A DNA stretch of 64,000 nucleotides, taken from positions 22,058-86,057 of the forward strand of contig CASFBL010000005.1 in NCBI GenBank assembly GCA_949292775.1, read 5' to 3'. Source of the DNA: an uncultured Eubacteriales bacterium. Lineage in GTDB: Bacteria; Bacillota; Clostridia; Oscillospirales; Acutalibacteraceae. The notes under the pieces are model-generated. The model was not told where the DNA came from, searched no databases, and saw nothing but the letters and a program-made list of their open reading frames with translations. The translations under genes were made by a program, and so were the position numbers. Below are positions 37,625 through 45,704 of this stretch, one piece after another (positions within the stretch are counted from its first letter, which is position 1; every line of letters begins with the position of its first letter).

Positions 37625-37649
37625 TGTAGGGCGGGGGCTTGCTCCCGCC
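37625..37649 (+). repeat. REP-like hairpin repeat, copy 1
   Basis: A 25-base unit with the internal palindrome GGCGGGGGC-TT-GCTCCCGCC (one mismatch). It is the exact reverse complement of the unit at 37802-37826. It lies in frame inside the transposase gene. Confidence 0.85.
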
Positions 37650-37801
37650 GCGCAGGACGACAACCGTATCGTTTTAAGCGCCCGCGGTGAAATCGCAAAA
37701 CAGCAGCTCGCCGCATTAGAGCAGCGGTATGATTTTGTCCGTGTAGATCGATATGTAATCATGTCGAACCATATCCATATGATTCTTGTTTTGGAAGGGA
37801 A

Positions 37802-37826
37802 GGCGGGAGCAAGCCCCCGCCCTACA
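37802..37826 (-). repeat. REP-like hairpin repeat, copy 2 (inverted)
   Basis: An exact inverted copy of the 25-base unit at 37625-37649. The two could also form one large stem enclosing the middle of the gene. Confidence 0.85.
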
Positions 37827-38036
37827 TTGCCAGACATCCTTTGTGCGTATAAATCCCTGACAACGCGTGCCTGTAACGCGGTTTTAAACACCCCCGGCGA
37901 AAAGATATTTCAAACATCGTTTTATGAAAAAGTTATCCGAAACGATGAAGGATATTTGCAGGCGTGCCAGTACATTTCGGAAAATCCGCGCAAATGGAAA
38001 AATGACGAATACTATAAATAATTCGGGAGGAAAGCT

Positions 38037-39050
38037 ATGTTAAATATCGGCATCATCGGCGCCGGCCGTATCGGCAAGGTGCATTTGGAATCCATTTCCT
38101 ATCATGTGAAAAACGCAACGGTCAAAGCTGTGGCGGACCCCTTTATGAACGATGAGACCAAAGCGTTTATTGAAAGCTTCGGCGTAGAAAAGATTTATAC
38201 CGACTATCAAAAGATTTTGGACGACCCCGAAATCGACGCGGTGCTCGTTTGTTCTTCGACCGACACCCACGCCGACATTTCCATTGCCGCGATTGAAGCC
38301 GGCAAGCATGTGTTCTGCGAAAAGCCGGTTGACCACTCCGTTGCCAAGATTCAGGCGGTTGCTGACGCGCTCGCAAAGCATCCGGGCACAAAATTCCAGG
38401 TCGGCTTTAACCGCCGCTTTGACCATAACTTTGCCGCGATTCGCAAGGCATATGACGCGGGCAAAATCGGCGAAGCGCATATTCTGAAAATTACCTCGCG
38501 TGACCCCGAACCGCCAAACCCGGCTTATATCAAGGTTTCCGGCGGCATCTTCCTCGACATGACCATTCATGATTTTGACATGGCGTGTTTCCTTACAAAC
38601 AGCGATGTTGAGGAACTGTATGTGAACTCTGCGGTTCTTGTGGACCCGGCAATCGGCGAGCAGGGCGATGTGGACACCGCCATTATCACCATGAAAATGG
38701 CAAACGGCGCTTTGGCGGTCATTGACAATTCCCGCCGTGCCGCTTACGGCTATGACCAGCGCGCCGAGCTGTTCGGCTCAAAAGGCATGGTTGCAACTGC
38801 CAACGACACGCTGTCCTCCGCCGTCATTTCCGACGAAAACGGCGTGACCGGCGAAAAACCGCTGTTCTTCTTCTTGGAGCGCTACATGGCGTCGTTCTCT
38901 GAAGAAATGCGGCAGTTTGTCGATGCTTGTGAAAATGACACCGAAGTGCCGGTTGGTATTCACGCCGGTATGCAGTCGGTGAAAATCGGCCTCGCAGCCA
39001 AAAAGAGCGTTGCCGAGCACAGACCCGTCAAGCTCTCTGAAATTCAGTAA
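38037..39050 (+). CDS. iolG: Inositol 2-dehydrogenase
   Basis: IolG oxidises myo-inositol to 2-keto-myo-inositol with NAD, the first step of the pathway. The 337-residue Gfo/Idh/MocA protein has the Rossmann motif GIIGAGRIGKVH (5-16) and the catalytic CEKPV with Lys96, and the later FLDMTIHDFDM motif. CGGGAGG precedes the ATG. It is the last gene of the operon, downstream of the inserted transposase, which evidently does not stop transcription because it has no terminator of its own. Confidence 0.92.
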   Translation: MLNIGIIGAGRIGKVHLESISYHVKNATVKAVADPFMNDETKAFIESFGVEKIYTDYQKILDDPEIDAVLVCSSTDTHADISIAAIEAGKHVFCEKPVDHSVAKIQAVADALAKHPGTKFQVGFNRRFDHNFAAIRKAYDAGKIGEAHILKITSRDPEPPNPAYIKVSGGIFLDMTIHDFDMACFLTNSDVEELYVNSAVLVDPAIGEQGDVDTAIITMKMANGALAVIDNSRRAAYGYDQRAELFGSKGMVATANDTLSSAVISDENGVTGEKPLFFFLERYMASFSEEMRQFVDACENDTEVPVGIHAGMQSVKIGLAAKKSVAEHRPVKLSEIQ

Positions 39051-39060
39051 TATTGATTTT

Positions 39061-39096
39061 AAAAACTCCGCGAATTGTTTTCGCGGAGTTTTGTTC
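39061..39096 (+). terminator. Terminator of the inositol operon
   Basis: AAAAACTCCGCGAA pairs with TTCGCGGAGTTTT around a short loop, followed by TTGTTCTTTT. Confidence 0.88.
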
Positions 39097-39152
39097 TTTT
39101 CACAAAAATACATACAAGTTTTCCAATTTGTGTAAAAAAAGACGGTAAACAC

Positions 39153-39181
39153 TTGATTTTACAGGAAAAATACACTATTAT
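39153..39181 (+). promoter_or_regulatory. Promoter of the M28 peptidase gene
   Basis: TTGATT (39153-39158), 17-base spacer, TATTAT (39176-39181). Confidence 0.65.
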
Positions 39182-39220
39182 TATTAAGTATTTGCCAATA
39201 GGCGACAAGGAGGAGAAGAC

Positions 39221-40555
39221 ATGAAAGAAGAAAACAGAAAATATGCCGAAGAGGCCTATTCCATCGTCCGCCATGCAGCGGAAAAGATTGGCTCGCGGCT
39301 TCCCGGGTCCGACGGCGAAAAGAAATTTGCCGAGTATATGGGTGATAAGCTCAAAGAAATCGGCATCACACCGAAAAAAGAGGAGTTTGCGGTTTCTCCG
39401 CGGTCTTCCATCGGCGGCATTCCCTATGCCGGTTGGTTTGGCGTTGCGATGAGCGCGCTCGTCTACTTCGCACTCGGCATCAACTCGCTTTGGTTCGGCA
39501 TGGCGCTTGCCGGCATTTGCTGCCTGTTGTGGCTTGTTTTAAGCGTATTTTTGTACAAACCTTGGTTTGACATGTTCTTTAAGCAGGAAATCTCCCAGAA
39601 TACATACGGCGAGCTTGTGCCCGAAGACGGCAAATATGATTACACCATCATTTTGTCCGGGCATACCGATACCAGCTGGACATGGCGTCACTCCGAGCAC
39701 GCTTACAAATACCGCAACAAGCCAATTCTCGGTATTCTTGCGACCTACGGCAAAGTCGGTTTCGGCGCACTTTGTGTGTTTTTCCTGATTGGCGCTTCCA
39801 TTGCTATCTCTGTAATTATCGGCGGCTGCTATGCGAATGCATCTTGGGCGCTGGAAACTTATTATTCCGCTTCCTTCCAAAACTTCCTGTTTGCTATGCA
39901 CTTTTTGCCGATTGTGACCGCTATCGGCAGTGCGTTTGTCATTATGTGGGGCGACCCGAACGAGCGCAACGCTTCCCGCGGCGCTATGGATAACGCAACC
40001 GGCTGCGCATTGAGCTATGCAGTTATCAAATACTTCAAAGAAAATCCTGACAAAATGCCGAAAAACTGCCGCATTGTTGATTTTAACTGCGGTTCTGAAG
40101 AAGCAGGCCTGCGCGGTTCCATGGCATTTGCTGAGGAACACAAAAACGACGACATGCTTAAAAACGCGTGGAATATCAATATCGACTCCGTAGCGGATAA
40201 GGATTATTTTGAGGTCGTTATTAAAGACGACTGGCAATTCACCCGCTTTGATAAAGATATGGAGCAGATGTTTAAAGATACCTTCCAAGAACTCGGTATC
40301 GTCAGCAAAACAAACGGCTGCATCCACAACCCCGTCGGCGGCTGCGACAGCACGCCGATGACAAAAGCAGGCGTGAAATCCGTCACCTTTGCCGCACAGG
40401 ACCCGGTGCTGACTTATTACTATCACACTTGGCGTGATATGCCCGACCGCTTCTCCATGGAGACTGTCGGCGACGGCTTTGATGTGGTGCTCGGCGTTAT
40501 TGAAAAGATTGCGGCGTTCCAGGAAAAGAACGGCTATAACGGCCCGCAGAAATAA
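39221..40555 (+). CDS. Membrane-embedded M28-family zinc peptidase
   Basis: The 444-residue protein is an M28 aminopeptidase-like enzyme with its metal motifs in order: SGHTDTSW (near 147), GAMDNATGC (near 253), CGSEEAGLRGS (near 290), NIDSV and YYHTWRDMPDRF (near 402). Two hydrophobic blocks (about 62-115 and 180-245) are inserted within the catalytic fold. Normal M28 enzymes are soluble and secreted. This suggests a membrane-integral peptidase. The substrate is unknown. GGAGGAG precedes the ATG. Confidence 0.85.
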   Translation: MKEENRKYAEEAYSIVRHAAEKIGSRLPGSDGEKKFAEYMGDKLKEIGITPKKEEFAVSPRSSIGGIPYAGWFGVAMSALVYFALGINSLWFGMALAGICCLLWLVLSVFLYKPWFDMFFKQEISQNTYGELVPEDGKYDYTIILSGHTDTSWTWRHSEHAYKYRNKPILGILATYGKVGFGALCVFFLIGASIAISVIIGGCYANASWALETYYSASFQNFLFAMHFLPIVTAIGSAFVIMWGDPNERNASRGAMDNATGCALSYAVIKYFKENPDKMPKNCRIVDFNCGSEEAGLRGSMAFAEEHKNDDMLKNAWNINIDSVADKDYFEVVIKDDWQFTRFDKDMEQMFKDTFQELGIVSKTNGCIHNPVGGCDSTPMTKAGVKSVTFAAQDPVLTYYYHTWRDMPDRFSMETVGDGFDVVLGVIEKIAAFQEKNGYNGPQK

Positions 40556-40563
40556 ACTGAACG

Positions 40564-40607
40564 CAAAAAAAAGCCCCGGCTGCTGTTGCAGCCGGGGTTC
40601 TTTTTTT
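40564..40607 (+). terminator. Terminator between M28 peptidase and aldose epimerase
   Basis: AAGCCCCGGCTGC pairs with GCAGCCGGGGTT around a four-base loop with A and T runs on either side, so it can serve both convergent genes. Confidence 0.92.
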
Positions 40608-41463
40608 ACGCTTCCTCCATTTCAGCAGACCAGCAAAATGAAAAGCTTTCGCCCGCGGGAAGCACTTCAATACCGCGTTTCTTTGAAAAATCTTCAGCCT
40701 TTTCATAACTGTCGTTGATGCCGTGCCACGGCTCAATGCAGACAAACGGTGCGTTCGGCTTTGCCCAAATGGCTAAAAACGGAACATCGCCGAAAATGAA
40801 ATGCACTTTTGTGCGGCTTTCTTCACAGTTCAGTGTAACCGATTTCGATTGCACGCCTTCAAAAATCAGCGCATCCTTGTCAAACAGATGCTCGGTGATG
40901 ACCAGTGTGTCGCTGTTTTCTAAAATCCAATCTTTTTCGCCGGTAATGACCGAATCGTGGTCGATGCGCTCGCTATAAAGCGTTTCCGGCTTTTCAAACA
41001 CGAGCTTGTCACCGACGGTGCAGTTGAACGCCGGGTGCGCACCTATGGAAAAATACATGGTGCAATCATTTGTATTTTTTACAGTGTGCGTTACAGTCAA
41101 ACGGTTACCGTCGAGCGAAAAGGTGATATACAGTTCATAGCGATAGGGGTAGTTTTGAAGCGTGTCTTCGTTCTCCGTCTGCAAAAAGACCAGCTTAGTT
41201 TCCGTTTGCTGGACGCATTGGAACGCGCGGTGTCGCGCAAGCCCGTGACGGATGATGTTATAGTTCTTTCCGTCTATTGTACATTGGTCGTCTAAAAGCT
41301 TTCCGATAATCGGGAACAAAATCGGCGACTGCCCGTTCCAAACGGTCGGGTCGCCCTGCCAAAGGAATTCATGCCCGGTCTTTTGAGTCTTCACACTCGA
41401 AAGCACCGCACCGAAGTTTTCAACCTCTATTTTTAAAAATGCATTTTGAATTGCAGCGCGCAT
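40606..41463 (-). CDS. Aldose 1-epimerase-family protein
   Basis: The 285-residue beta-sandwich protein belongs to the galactose-mutarotase superfamily, closer to the LacX/YeaD-like group than to classical GalM (patterns GQSPILFPIIGKL, SIGAHPAFNC, FVCIEPWHGI). It may interconvert anomers of free or phosphorylated sugars. I prefer ATG 41463, six bases after AAGGAGG; the ATG at 41469 abuts that site. It stands alone. Confidence 0.87.
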   Translation of the reverse strand: MRAAIQNAFLKIEVENFGAVLSSVKTQKTGHEFLWQGDPTVWNGQSPILFPIIGKLLDDQCTIDGKNYNIIRHGLARHRAFQCVQQTETKLVFLQTENEDTLQNYPYRYELYITFSLDGNRLTVTHTVKNTNDCTMYFSIGAHPAFNCTVGDKLVFEKPETLYSERIDHDSVITGEKDWILENSDTLVITEHLFDKDALIFEGVQSKSVTLNCEESRTKVHFIFGDVPFLAIWAKPNAPFVCIEPWHGINDSYEKAEDFSKKRGIEVLPAGESFSFCWSAEMEEA

Positions 41464-41558
41464 ATGCATCCTCCTTTACTTTTCAACTAAATCATAGCAC
41501 CAAATGTGGGTGCCGTCTATCCTTTTTTACGAAAAAAACAAGATGTGGTGGTTTCTTA

Positions 41559-41587
41559 TTGACACGGAACCTCGAAAGGTGTAAATT
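41559..41587 (+). promoter_or_regulatory. Promoter of the uracil permease gene
   Basis: TTGACA (41559-41564), 17-base spacer, TAAATT (41582-41587). No attenuator or regulatory leader is visible before the ATG at 41619. Confidence 0.75.
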
Positions 41588-41618
41588 TATATGGAAAAAA
41601 TTTAACGGGGGAGATATT

Positions 41619-43085
41619 ATGTCGAAAAAACAAAAAATCGCTGTCGGCGAGACCGGCATCTACGACGCGCGCACACTCGGCGTGCCGAAGATGATCATTC
41701 TCGGCTTCCAGCACACTTTCGCCATGTTTGGTGCTACGGTTTTGGTGCCGCTTTTAACCGGCCTTAACATGCAGACCACATTGCTTATGGCGGGTCTCGG
41801 AACTTTGTTGTTCCACTTGATTACCGGCAGACGCGTGCCGATTTTCCTCGGCTCTTCGTTTGCGTTCCTCGGCGGTTACGCCGCCGTAACGGGTATGGCG
41901 CCTGCGGGCTCTGACCCAAAAACCATGCTGCCGTACGCCTGCCTCGGCGTTGCGTGTGCAGGTCTTGTTTACCTTGTACTTGCCGCTTTCTTTGCAATCT
42001 TTGATGTGCGCAAAGTTATGCGTTTCTTCCCGCCGGTCGTTACCGGTCCAATCATTATCGCAATCGGTTTGAGCCTTACGGGCAGCGCGGTGGATAACTG
42101 CCAAACCAACTGGCTCATCGCCCTTGTCGCTTTGCTTACGGTTATCGTGTTCAACATCTGGGGCAAAGGCATGGCCAAAATTCTGCCCATCCTGCTGGGC
42201 GTTCTGACCGCTGTTGTTGTTGCTGTGGTGCTTACCCTGACAACCGCTGAGCAAATCACCACCGACAGCGGCGTGTTCTATGCGATTAACGGCAACGAAA
42301 ATATGCTTCTGTTCTCTGTCGATAAATTGCAGGCACTTAAAGATGCCGCTTGGATTGGTCTTCCGATTCATCAGTCTGACGTCGTCTTCGGCAATGTGCC
42401 CGACAGAGCGCTTTCCATCAGCGCCATTGTCGCTATCGTGCCGATTTCACTTGCCAGCATGATGGAGCACATCGGCGATATCTCTGCCGTCAGTGCCACG
42501 ACTGAACGCAACTTCCTTGCAAATCCCGGCCTGAAAAGAACGCTTGTCGGTGACGGCCTTGCCACCACATTTTCCGCATTGTTCGGCGGCCCTGCAAATA
42601 CCACTTATGGTGAAAACACCGGCGTTTTGGCACTGACCAAGGTTTATGACCCCCGCGTCGTGCGCATCGCAGCTTATGTTGCGATTCTGCTTTCCTTCTC
42701 TCCGAAGATTGCTGCGGCAATCAACCTGCTTCCGACAGCGGTTATCGGCGGTATCTCTTTCGTGCTGTACGGCATGATTTCCGGCGTCGGCGTCCGCAAC
42801 ATGGTTGAAAACAAGGTTGACCTCACAAAGAGCCGCAACCTGATTATCACCGCGGTCATCTTGGTGTGCGCACTGGGTATTTCCGGCGTGACCTTCCATG
42901 TCCGCGGCTTTGAAATCACCCTGACAGCACTCGCGGTTGCCGCAATCGCAGGCATCCTGCTTAATGCGATTCTTCCCGGTAACGACTATGTTTTCCAGGC
43001 CGAAGAATATGAGAACGGCAAAAATGAGCCTACCAAAAGGGCTCAAAAATCTGACGAAAAAAGCGCAGAAGAATCGGCGAAGTAA
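41619..43085 (+). CDS. uraA: Uracil/xanthine permease, NCS2 family
   Basis: The 488-residue nucleobase:cation symporter has the NCS2 features GFQHTFAMFGATVLVPLLTG near the N-terminus and GGPANTTYGENTGVLALTKV in the substrate-binding repeat, plus about fourteen membrane segments. The latter motif favours uracil over xanthine as substrate. I start at ATG 41619 with GGGGGAG upstream; 60 further upstream codons overlap the promoter. The C-terminus is a charged cytoplasmic tail. Confidence 0.9.
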   Translation: MSKKQKIAVGETGIYDARTLGVPKMIILGFQHTFAMFGATVLVPLLTGLNMQTTLLMAGLGTLLFHLITGRRVPIFLGSSFAFLGGYAAVTGMAPAGSDPKTMLPYACLGVACAGLVYLVLAAFFAIFDVRKVMRFFPPVVTGPIIIAIGLSLTGSAVDNCQTNWLIALVALLTVIVFNIWGKGMAKILPILLGVLTAVVVAVVLTLTTAEQITTDSGVFYAINGNENMLLFSVDKLQALKDAAWIGLPIHQSDVVFGNVPDRALSISAIVAIVPISLASMMEHIGDISAVSATTERNFLANPGLKRTLVGDGLATTFSALFGGPANTTYGENTGVLALTKVYDPRVVRIAAYVAILLSFSPKIAAAINLLPTAVIGGISFVLYGMISGVGVRNMVENKVDLTKSRNLIITAVILVCALGISGVTFHVRGFEITLTALAVAAIAGILLNAILPGNDYVFQAEEYENGKNEPTKRAQKSDEKSAEESAK

Positions 43086-43103
43086 ATTGAATTTACAATC
43101 GTA

Positions 43104-43141
43104 AAAAATCGGGTATCCTGTTTAGGGGTACCCGATTTTTT
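43104..43141 (+). terminator. Terminator after the uracil permease gene
   Basis: AAAAATCGGGTATCC pairs with GGGTACCCGATTTTT with one bulge, followed by T. Confidence 0.85.
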
Positions 43142-43185
43142 CATCAATTTTGAAAAAAATGTCGATTTATAAGGCGTGAAAAGCA

Positions 43186-43215
43186 TTGACAAATCTATTG
43201 TGTGCACATTATAAT
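43186..43215 (+). promoter_or_regulatory. Promoter of plsY
   Basis: TTGACA (43186-43191), 18-base spacer, TATAAT (43210-43215): consensus boxes. Confidence 0.85.
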
Positions 43216-43263
43216 TACTTGCGAAAACCGTGTAGGAATTTTTGCGCACAGAGGTGTTATTTG

Positions 43264-43935
43264 TTGCTCGGTTATATTGTTTCCGCTGTTGCGGCTTATC
43301 TGTTGGGCTCTTTGAGCTTTGGAATCATTTTCTCGAAAATCAAATATAAAAAAGACATACGCGACTATGGCTCGAACAATGCAGGCATGACCAATATGCT
43401 GCGAACCTTCGGCAAAGGCGCAGCGGCGCTTGTGTTTTTGTTTGACACATTAAAAGGCGCGGCGGCGGTGCTGCTTGCAAAATATCTGCTTTGCTTTGAC
43501 AGCGACCCGACAACCTGTGCTTATACGGCCATGGCCTTTGTGGTAATCGGACATTTGTTTCCGCTTTATTTTGGTTTCCGCGGGGGAAAGGGCGTTGCCA
43601 CCACGCTTGGGGCGGTTACAGCGCTTTCACCCATTACCTTTCCGTTTGTGATGATTCCGTTTTTGCTGATTTTGCTCATTGGCAAAATGGTGTCCCTCGC
43701 TTCCGTCATTTCGGGTTTGCTTTTGCCGTTTGTGACTTTTGCGGTTTATCATATACAGGGCAAACCTGCGCTTGTGCCGACGGTTGCCACGGCAATTTTA
43801 GCCCTCTTGATTTTGTTTATGCACCGCACAAACCTTGTGCGTATTGCGCATGGGGAGGAAAGAAAAATCGGCGCCGACAAAGTGAATGTCGAAGCCGATG
43901 ATAAAAACAATACGGACGATCAGGCGCAGAAATAA
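43264..43935 (+). CDS. plsY: Glycerol-3-phosphate acyltransferase PlsY
   Basis: This membrane enzyme transfers acyl groups from acyl-phosphate to glycerol-3-phosphate, the first step of phospholipid synthesis. The conserved motifs GSNNAGMTNMLRTFGK and GHLFPLYFGFRGGKGVAT are visible among six to seven membrane segments. There is no ATG: TTG at 43264 lies 7 bases after GAGGTG, with another TTG at 43261. The C-terminal 25 residues are a charged tail. It overlaps the convergent DUF1294 gene by 16 bases. Confidence 0.9.
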   Translation: MLGYIVSAVAAYLLGSLSFGIIFSKIKYKKDIRDYGSNNAGMTNMLRTFGKGAAALVFLFDTLKGAAAVLLAKYLLCFDSDPTTCAYTAMAFVVIGHLFPLYFGFRGGKGVATTLGAVTALSPITFPFVMIPFLLILLIGKMVSLASVISGLLLPFVTFAVYHIQGKPALVPTVATAILALLILFMHRTNLVRIAHGEERKIGADKVNVEADDKNNTDDQAQK

Positions 43936-44195
43936 TAAAACAGAAAAGTAATAAAAATGTGAAAAAGCATTTCAAGCGGCAGACCCACCATAAATTTTTT
44001 CTTTTTTGTTTTGTGGCGGATGATGCGCATGGTCAAATACATAGCCGCCGCGCCGCCGAATAATCCTAAATTTAAAAGAGTCCTTTCCGGGACTCTTCTT
44101 TTTTTGTGTTTTGCCGCCGATTTGTCATAAACAGTCATAATTATACTGACCGCTGAAATAAGTATAAACCAGATAAAAAAGAACAGGCTTTCCAT
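43920..44195 (-). CDS. DUF1294 membrane protein
   Basis: A 91-residue protein with membrane segments at about 3-20, 43-60 and 73-90, and the family pattern YDKSAAKHKKRRVPERTLLNLGLFGGAAAMYLTM. DUF1294 has no proven function. I start at ATG 44195 (MESLFF). Its 3' end overlaps that of plsY, so the two mRNAs are complementary over 16 bases. Confidence 0.8.
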   Translation of the reverse strand: MESLFFFIWFILISAVSIIMTVYDKSAAKHKKRRVPERTLLNLGLFGGAAAMYLTMRIIRHKTKKKKFMVGLPLEMLFHIFITFLFYYFCA

Positions 44196-44257
44196 GTCAT
44201 CACCGCCTTGTATTTTAGGTGATTTTTTCTGGAATGTCAAATGCAAAGGAGTACACA

Positions 44258-45502
44258 ATGAAACGGATTCTTTTGTGCGTGCTGGTTTTGCTTTTAGCGG
44301 CGGGCGTGCTTGTCATAGAAATGCAGAAACGAGGTACAGAAACAGAAGACAGCCCAGCGCCGCAAACCGAAAATACGCAGCCTGCGGTTCCCCTATCCGG
44401 GGAGATTCGCGCGGTTTGGGTCAATTACAACGAGATTTCCATGCAGCAGCAATCCGGCGGCACAAAGGCACAGTTTACTGAAAAAGCGAAAAAGATTGCA
44501 AACGACATTGCCGCCGCGGGCTTAAATACAGTAATTTTTCATGTCCGTCCGTTTTGTGATGCACTTTACCCGTCCGAGCTGTTTCCGTGGAGCGCTTACC
44601 TTACCGGCACACAAGGACAGGCGGTCGATTATGACCCATTGCAAATCTTTTTGGATTGTGCCAAAGCGGCAGGGTTGTCTGTGCAGGCATGGATAAATCC
44701 TTACCGTGTGCTGTTATCGCGCGATGAAAGCAAGTTGGCCGATAATAACCCGGCGCGTCAATATTTAGACGCGGGAAAGTCCGCAAATCTGCTGCTTACA
44801 GAAAACGGCATCTACTTAAACCCCGCCAGCAGCGAGGCGCAGGCGCTCATCATCAATGGCGTGCGTGAGATTATAAAGAACTATGATGTTGACGCTATTC
44901 ATATGGACGATTATTTTTACCCGACCACTGACCCTGCTGTGGACAGCGTGCAGTACAGTGCTTATCAGGCCGCGGGCGGCACACTTTCGCTCGGCGACTG
45001 GCGGCGGGAAAATGTCAGCGTGTTTGTCAGCGGCCTTTACGCCGCAATCAAGGCAATCGACCCCGAGGTGCAGCTGGTCATAAGCCCCGGCGGCAATATT
45101 CAGCACAATTATAACAATCTCTATGCTGATGTAGCGCGTTGGGCACGCGAACCGGGCTTTTGCGATGTTTTGATGCCGCAGCTGTATTACGGCTTTTTAA
45201 ACGAAAATCTGCCGTTTGAAGCCACAGCACGCGAATGGGCGTCGCTCGTCACCGCGCCGAATGTAAAACTTTGCTTCGGTCTGGCGTTTTACAAAAGCGG
45301 CAAAGAGGACCAATATGCCGGAAGCGGCAGTCGCGAGTGGATGGAGTATTCCGATATTATCGCTCGTCAAATTGCCTTTTGCCGCACGCTGTCGCCCTAT
45401 CACGGCTTTGCGCTTTATACCTATTCCAGCGTATTTTCAGACAGCCGCGCGGCACAGCCCCAAAAGGAGTGGGAAAATCTGCAAAATCTGTTGGCAGAGT
45501 AG
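44258..45502 (+). CDS. Secreted/anchored GHL10-type glycoside hydrolase-like protein
   Basis: The 414-residue protein has an N-terminal hydrophobic signal or anchor (KRILLCVLVLLLAAGVLVI) and then a TIM-barrel of the GHL10/DUF187 family (EIRAVWVNYNEIS, ADIAAAGLNTVIFHVRPF, AWINPYRVL, DAIHMDDYFYPT). Related proteins act on polysaccharides or peptidoglycan; the substrate is not established. AAAGGAG precedes ATG 44258. It is a single gene followed by a terminator. Confidence 0.87.
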   Translation: MKRILLCVLVLLLAAGVLVIEMQKRGTETEDSPAPQTENTQPAVPLSGEIRAVWVNYNEISMQQQSGGTKAQFTEKAKKIANDIAAAGLNTVIFHVRPFCDALYPSELFPWSAYLTGTQGQAVDYDPLQIFLDCAKAAGLSVQAWINPYRVLLSRDESKLADNNPARQYLDAGKSANLLLTENGIYLNPASSEAQALIINGVREIIKNYDVDAIHMDDYFYPTTDPAVDSVQYSAYQAAGGTLSLGDWRRENVSVFVSGLYAAIKAIDPEVQLVISPGGNIQHNYNNLYADVARWAREPGFCDVLMPQLYYGFLNENLPFEATAREWASLVTAPNVKLCFGLAFYKSGKEDQYAGSGSREWMEYSDIIARQIAFCRTLSPYHGFALYTYSSVFSDSRAAQPQKEWENLQNLLAE

Positions 45503-45535
45503 CTGTGCTTTCCCAAGTAAATGAACATATCTTTC

Positions 45536-45567
45536 AAGCACCGGCAAATGTTTGCCGGTGCTTTTTT
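45536..45567 (+). terminator. Terminator after the GHL10 gene
   Basis: AAGCACCGGCAAA pairs with TTTGCCGGTGCTT around a short loop, followed by six T. Confidence 0.92.
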
Positions 45568-45614
45568 GCAGCAGGGGGGAGAGGTGCTGGCAAAACTTGC
45601 TGTTTTGACACAGG

Positions 45615-45675
45615 TTGACAAGAAATACACCGATATGCTATATTTAGCATAGCTATTTAGTTTACCTATTTAGTT
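45615..45675 (+). promoter_or_regulatory. PadR promoter with palindrome over the -10 box
   Basis: TTGACA (45615-45620) and TATATT (45639-45644), 18-base spacer; a second TTGACA lies at 45605. The -10 box lies inside a perfect inverted repeat ATGCTA-N4-TAGCAT (45635-45650). Downstream, CTATTTAGTT occurs twice (45653-45662 and 45666-45675). These are likely sites for autorepression by the PadR product. Confidence 0.65.
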
Positions 45676-45704
45676 ATACAAAGTACAAGGGGGAATGACA
45701 AGCT

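Larger units (their letters stand above)
37500..38021 (+). mobile_element. REP-associated tyrosine transposase (RAYT, Y1/IS200-like)
   Basis: The 173-residue protein has the HUH nuclease motif MSNHIHMI (His91, His93) and the catalytic tyrosine at about 142 in FYEKVIRNDE, with the C-terminal QYISENPRKW signature of RAYT proteins. The gene sits within the inositol operon, two bases after iolA and 15 before iolG. Two REP-like hairpins inside it encode VGRGLAPA (43-50) and GASPRPTL (103-110), in frame; they fall outside the catalytic motifs. It may still be active, or be a domesticated passenger. Confidence 0.85.

Noticed and set aside
37625-37826. The two hairpins in the transposase gene as terminators
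   Set aside because: Neither is followed by a T run, and they are exact inverted copies of each other, which fits REP-like repeats better.
43186-43263. Upstream ATG extension of plsY
   Set aside because: The in-frame codons overlap the promoter's -35 and -10 boxes, so they would not be in the mRNA.
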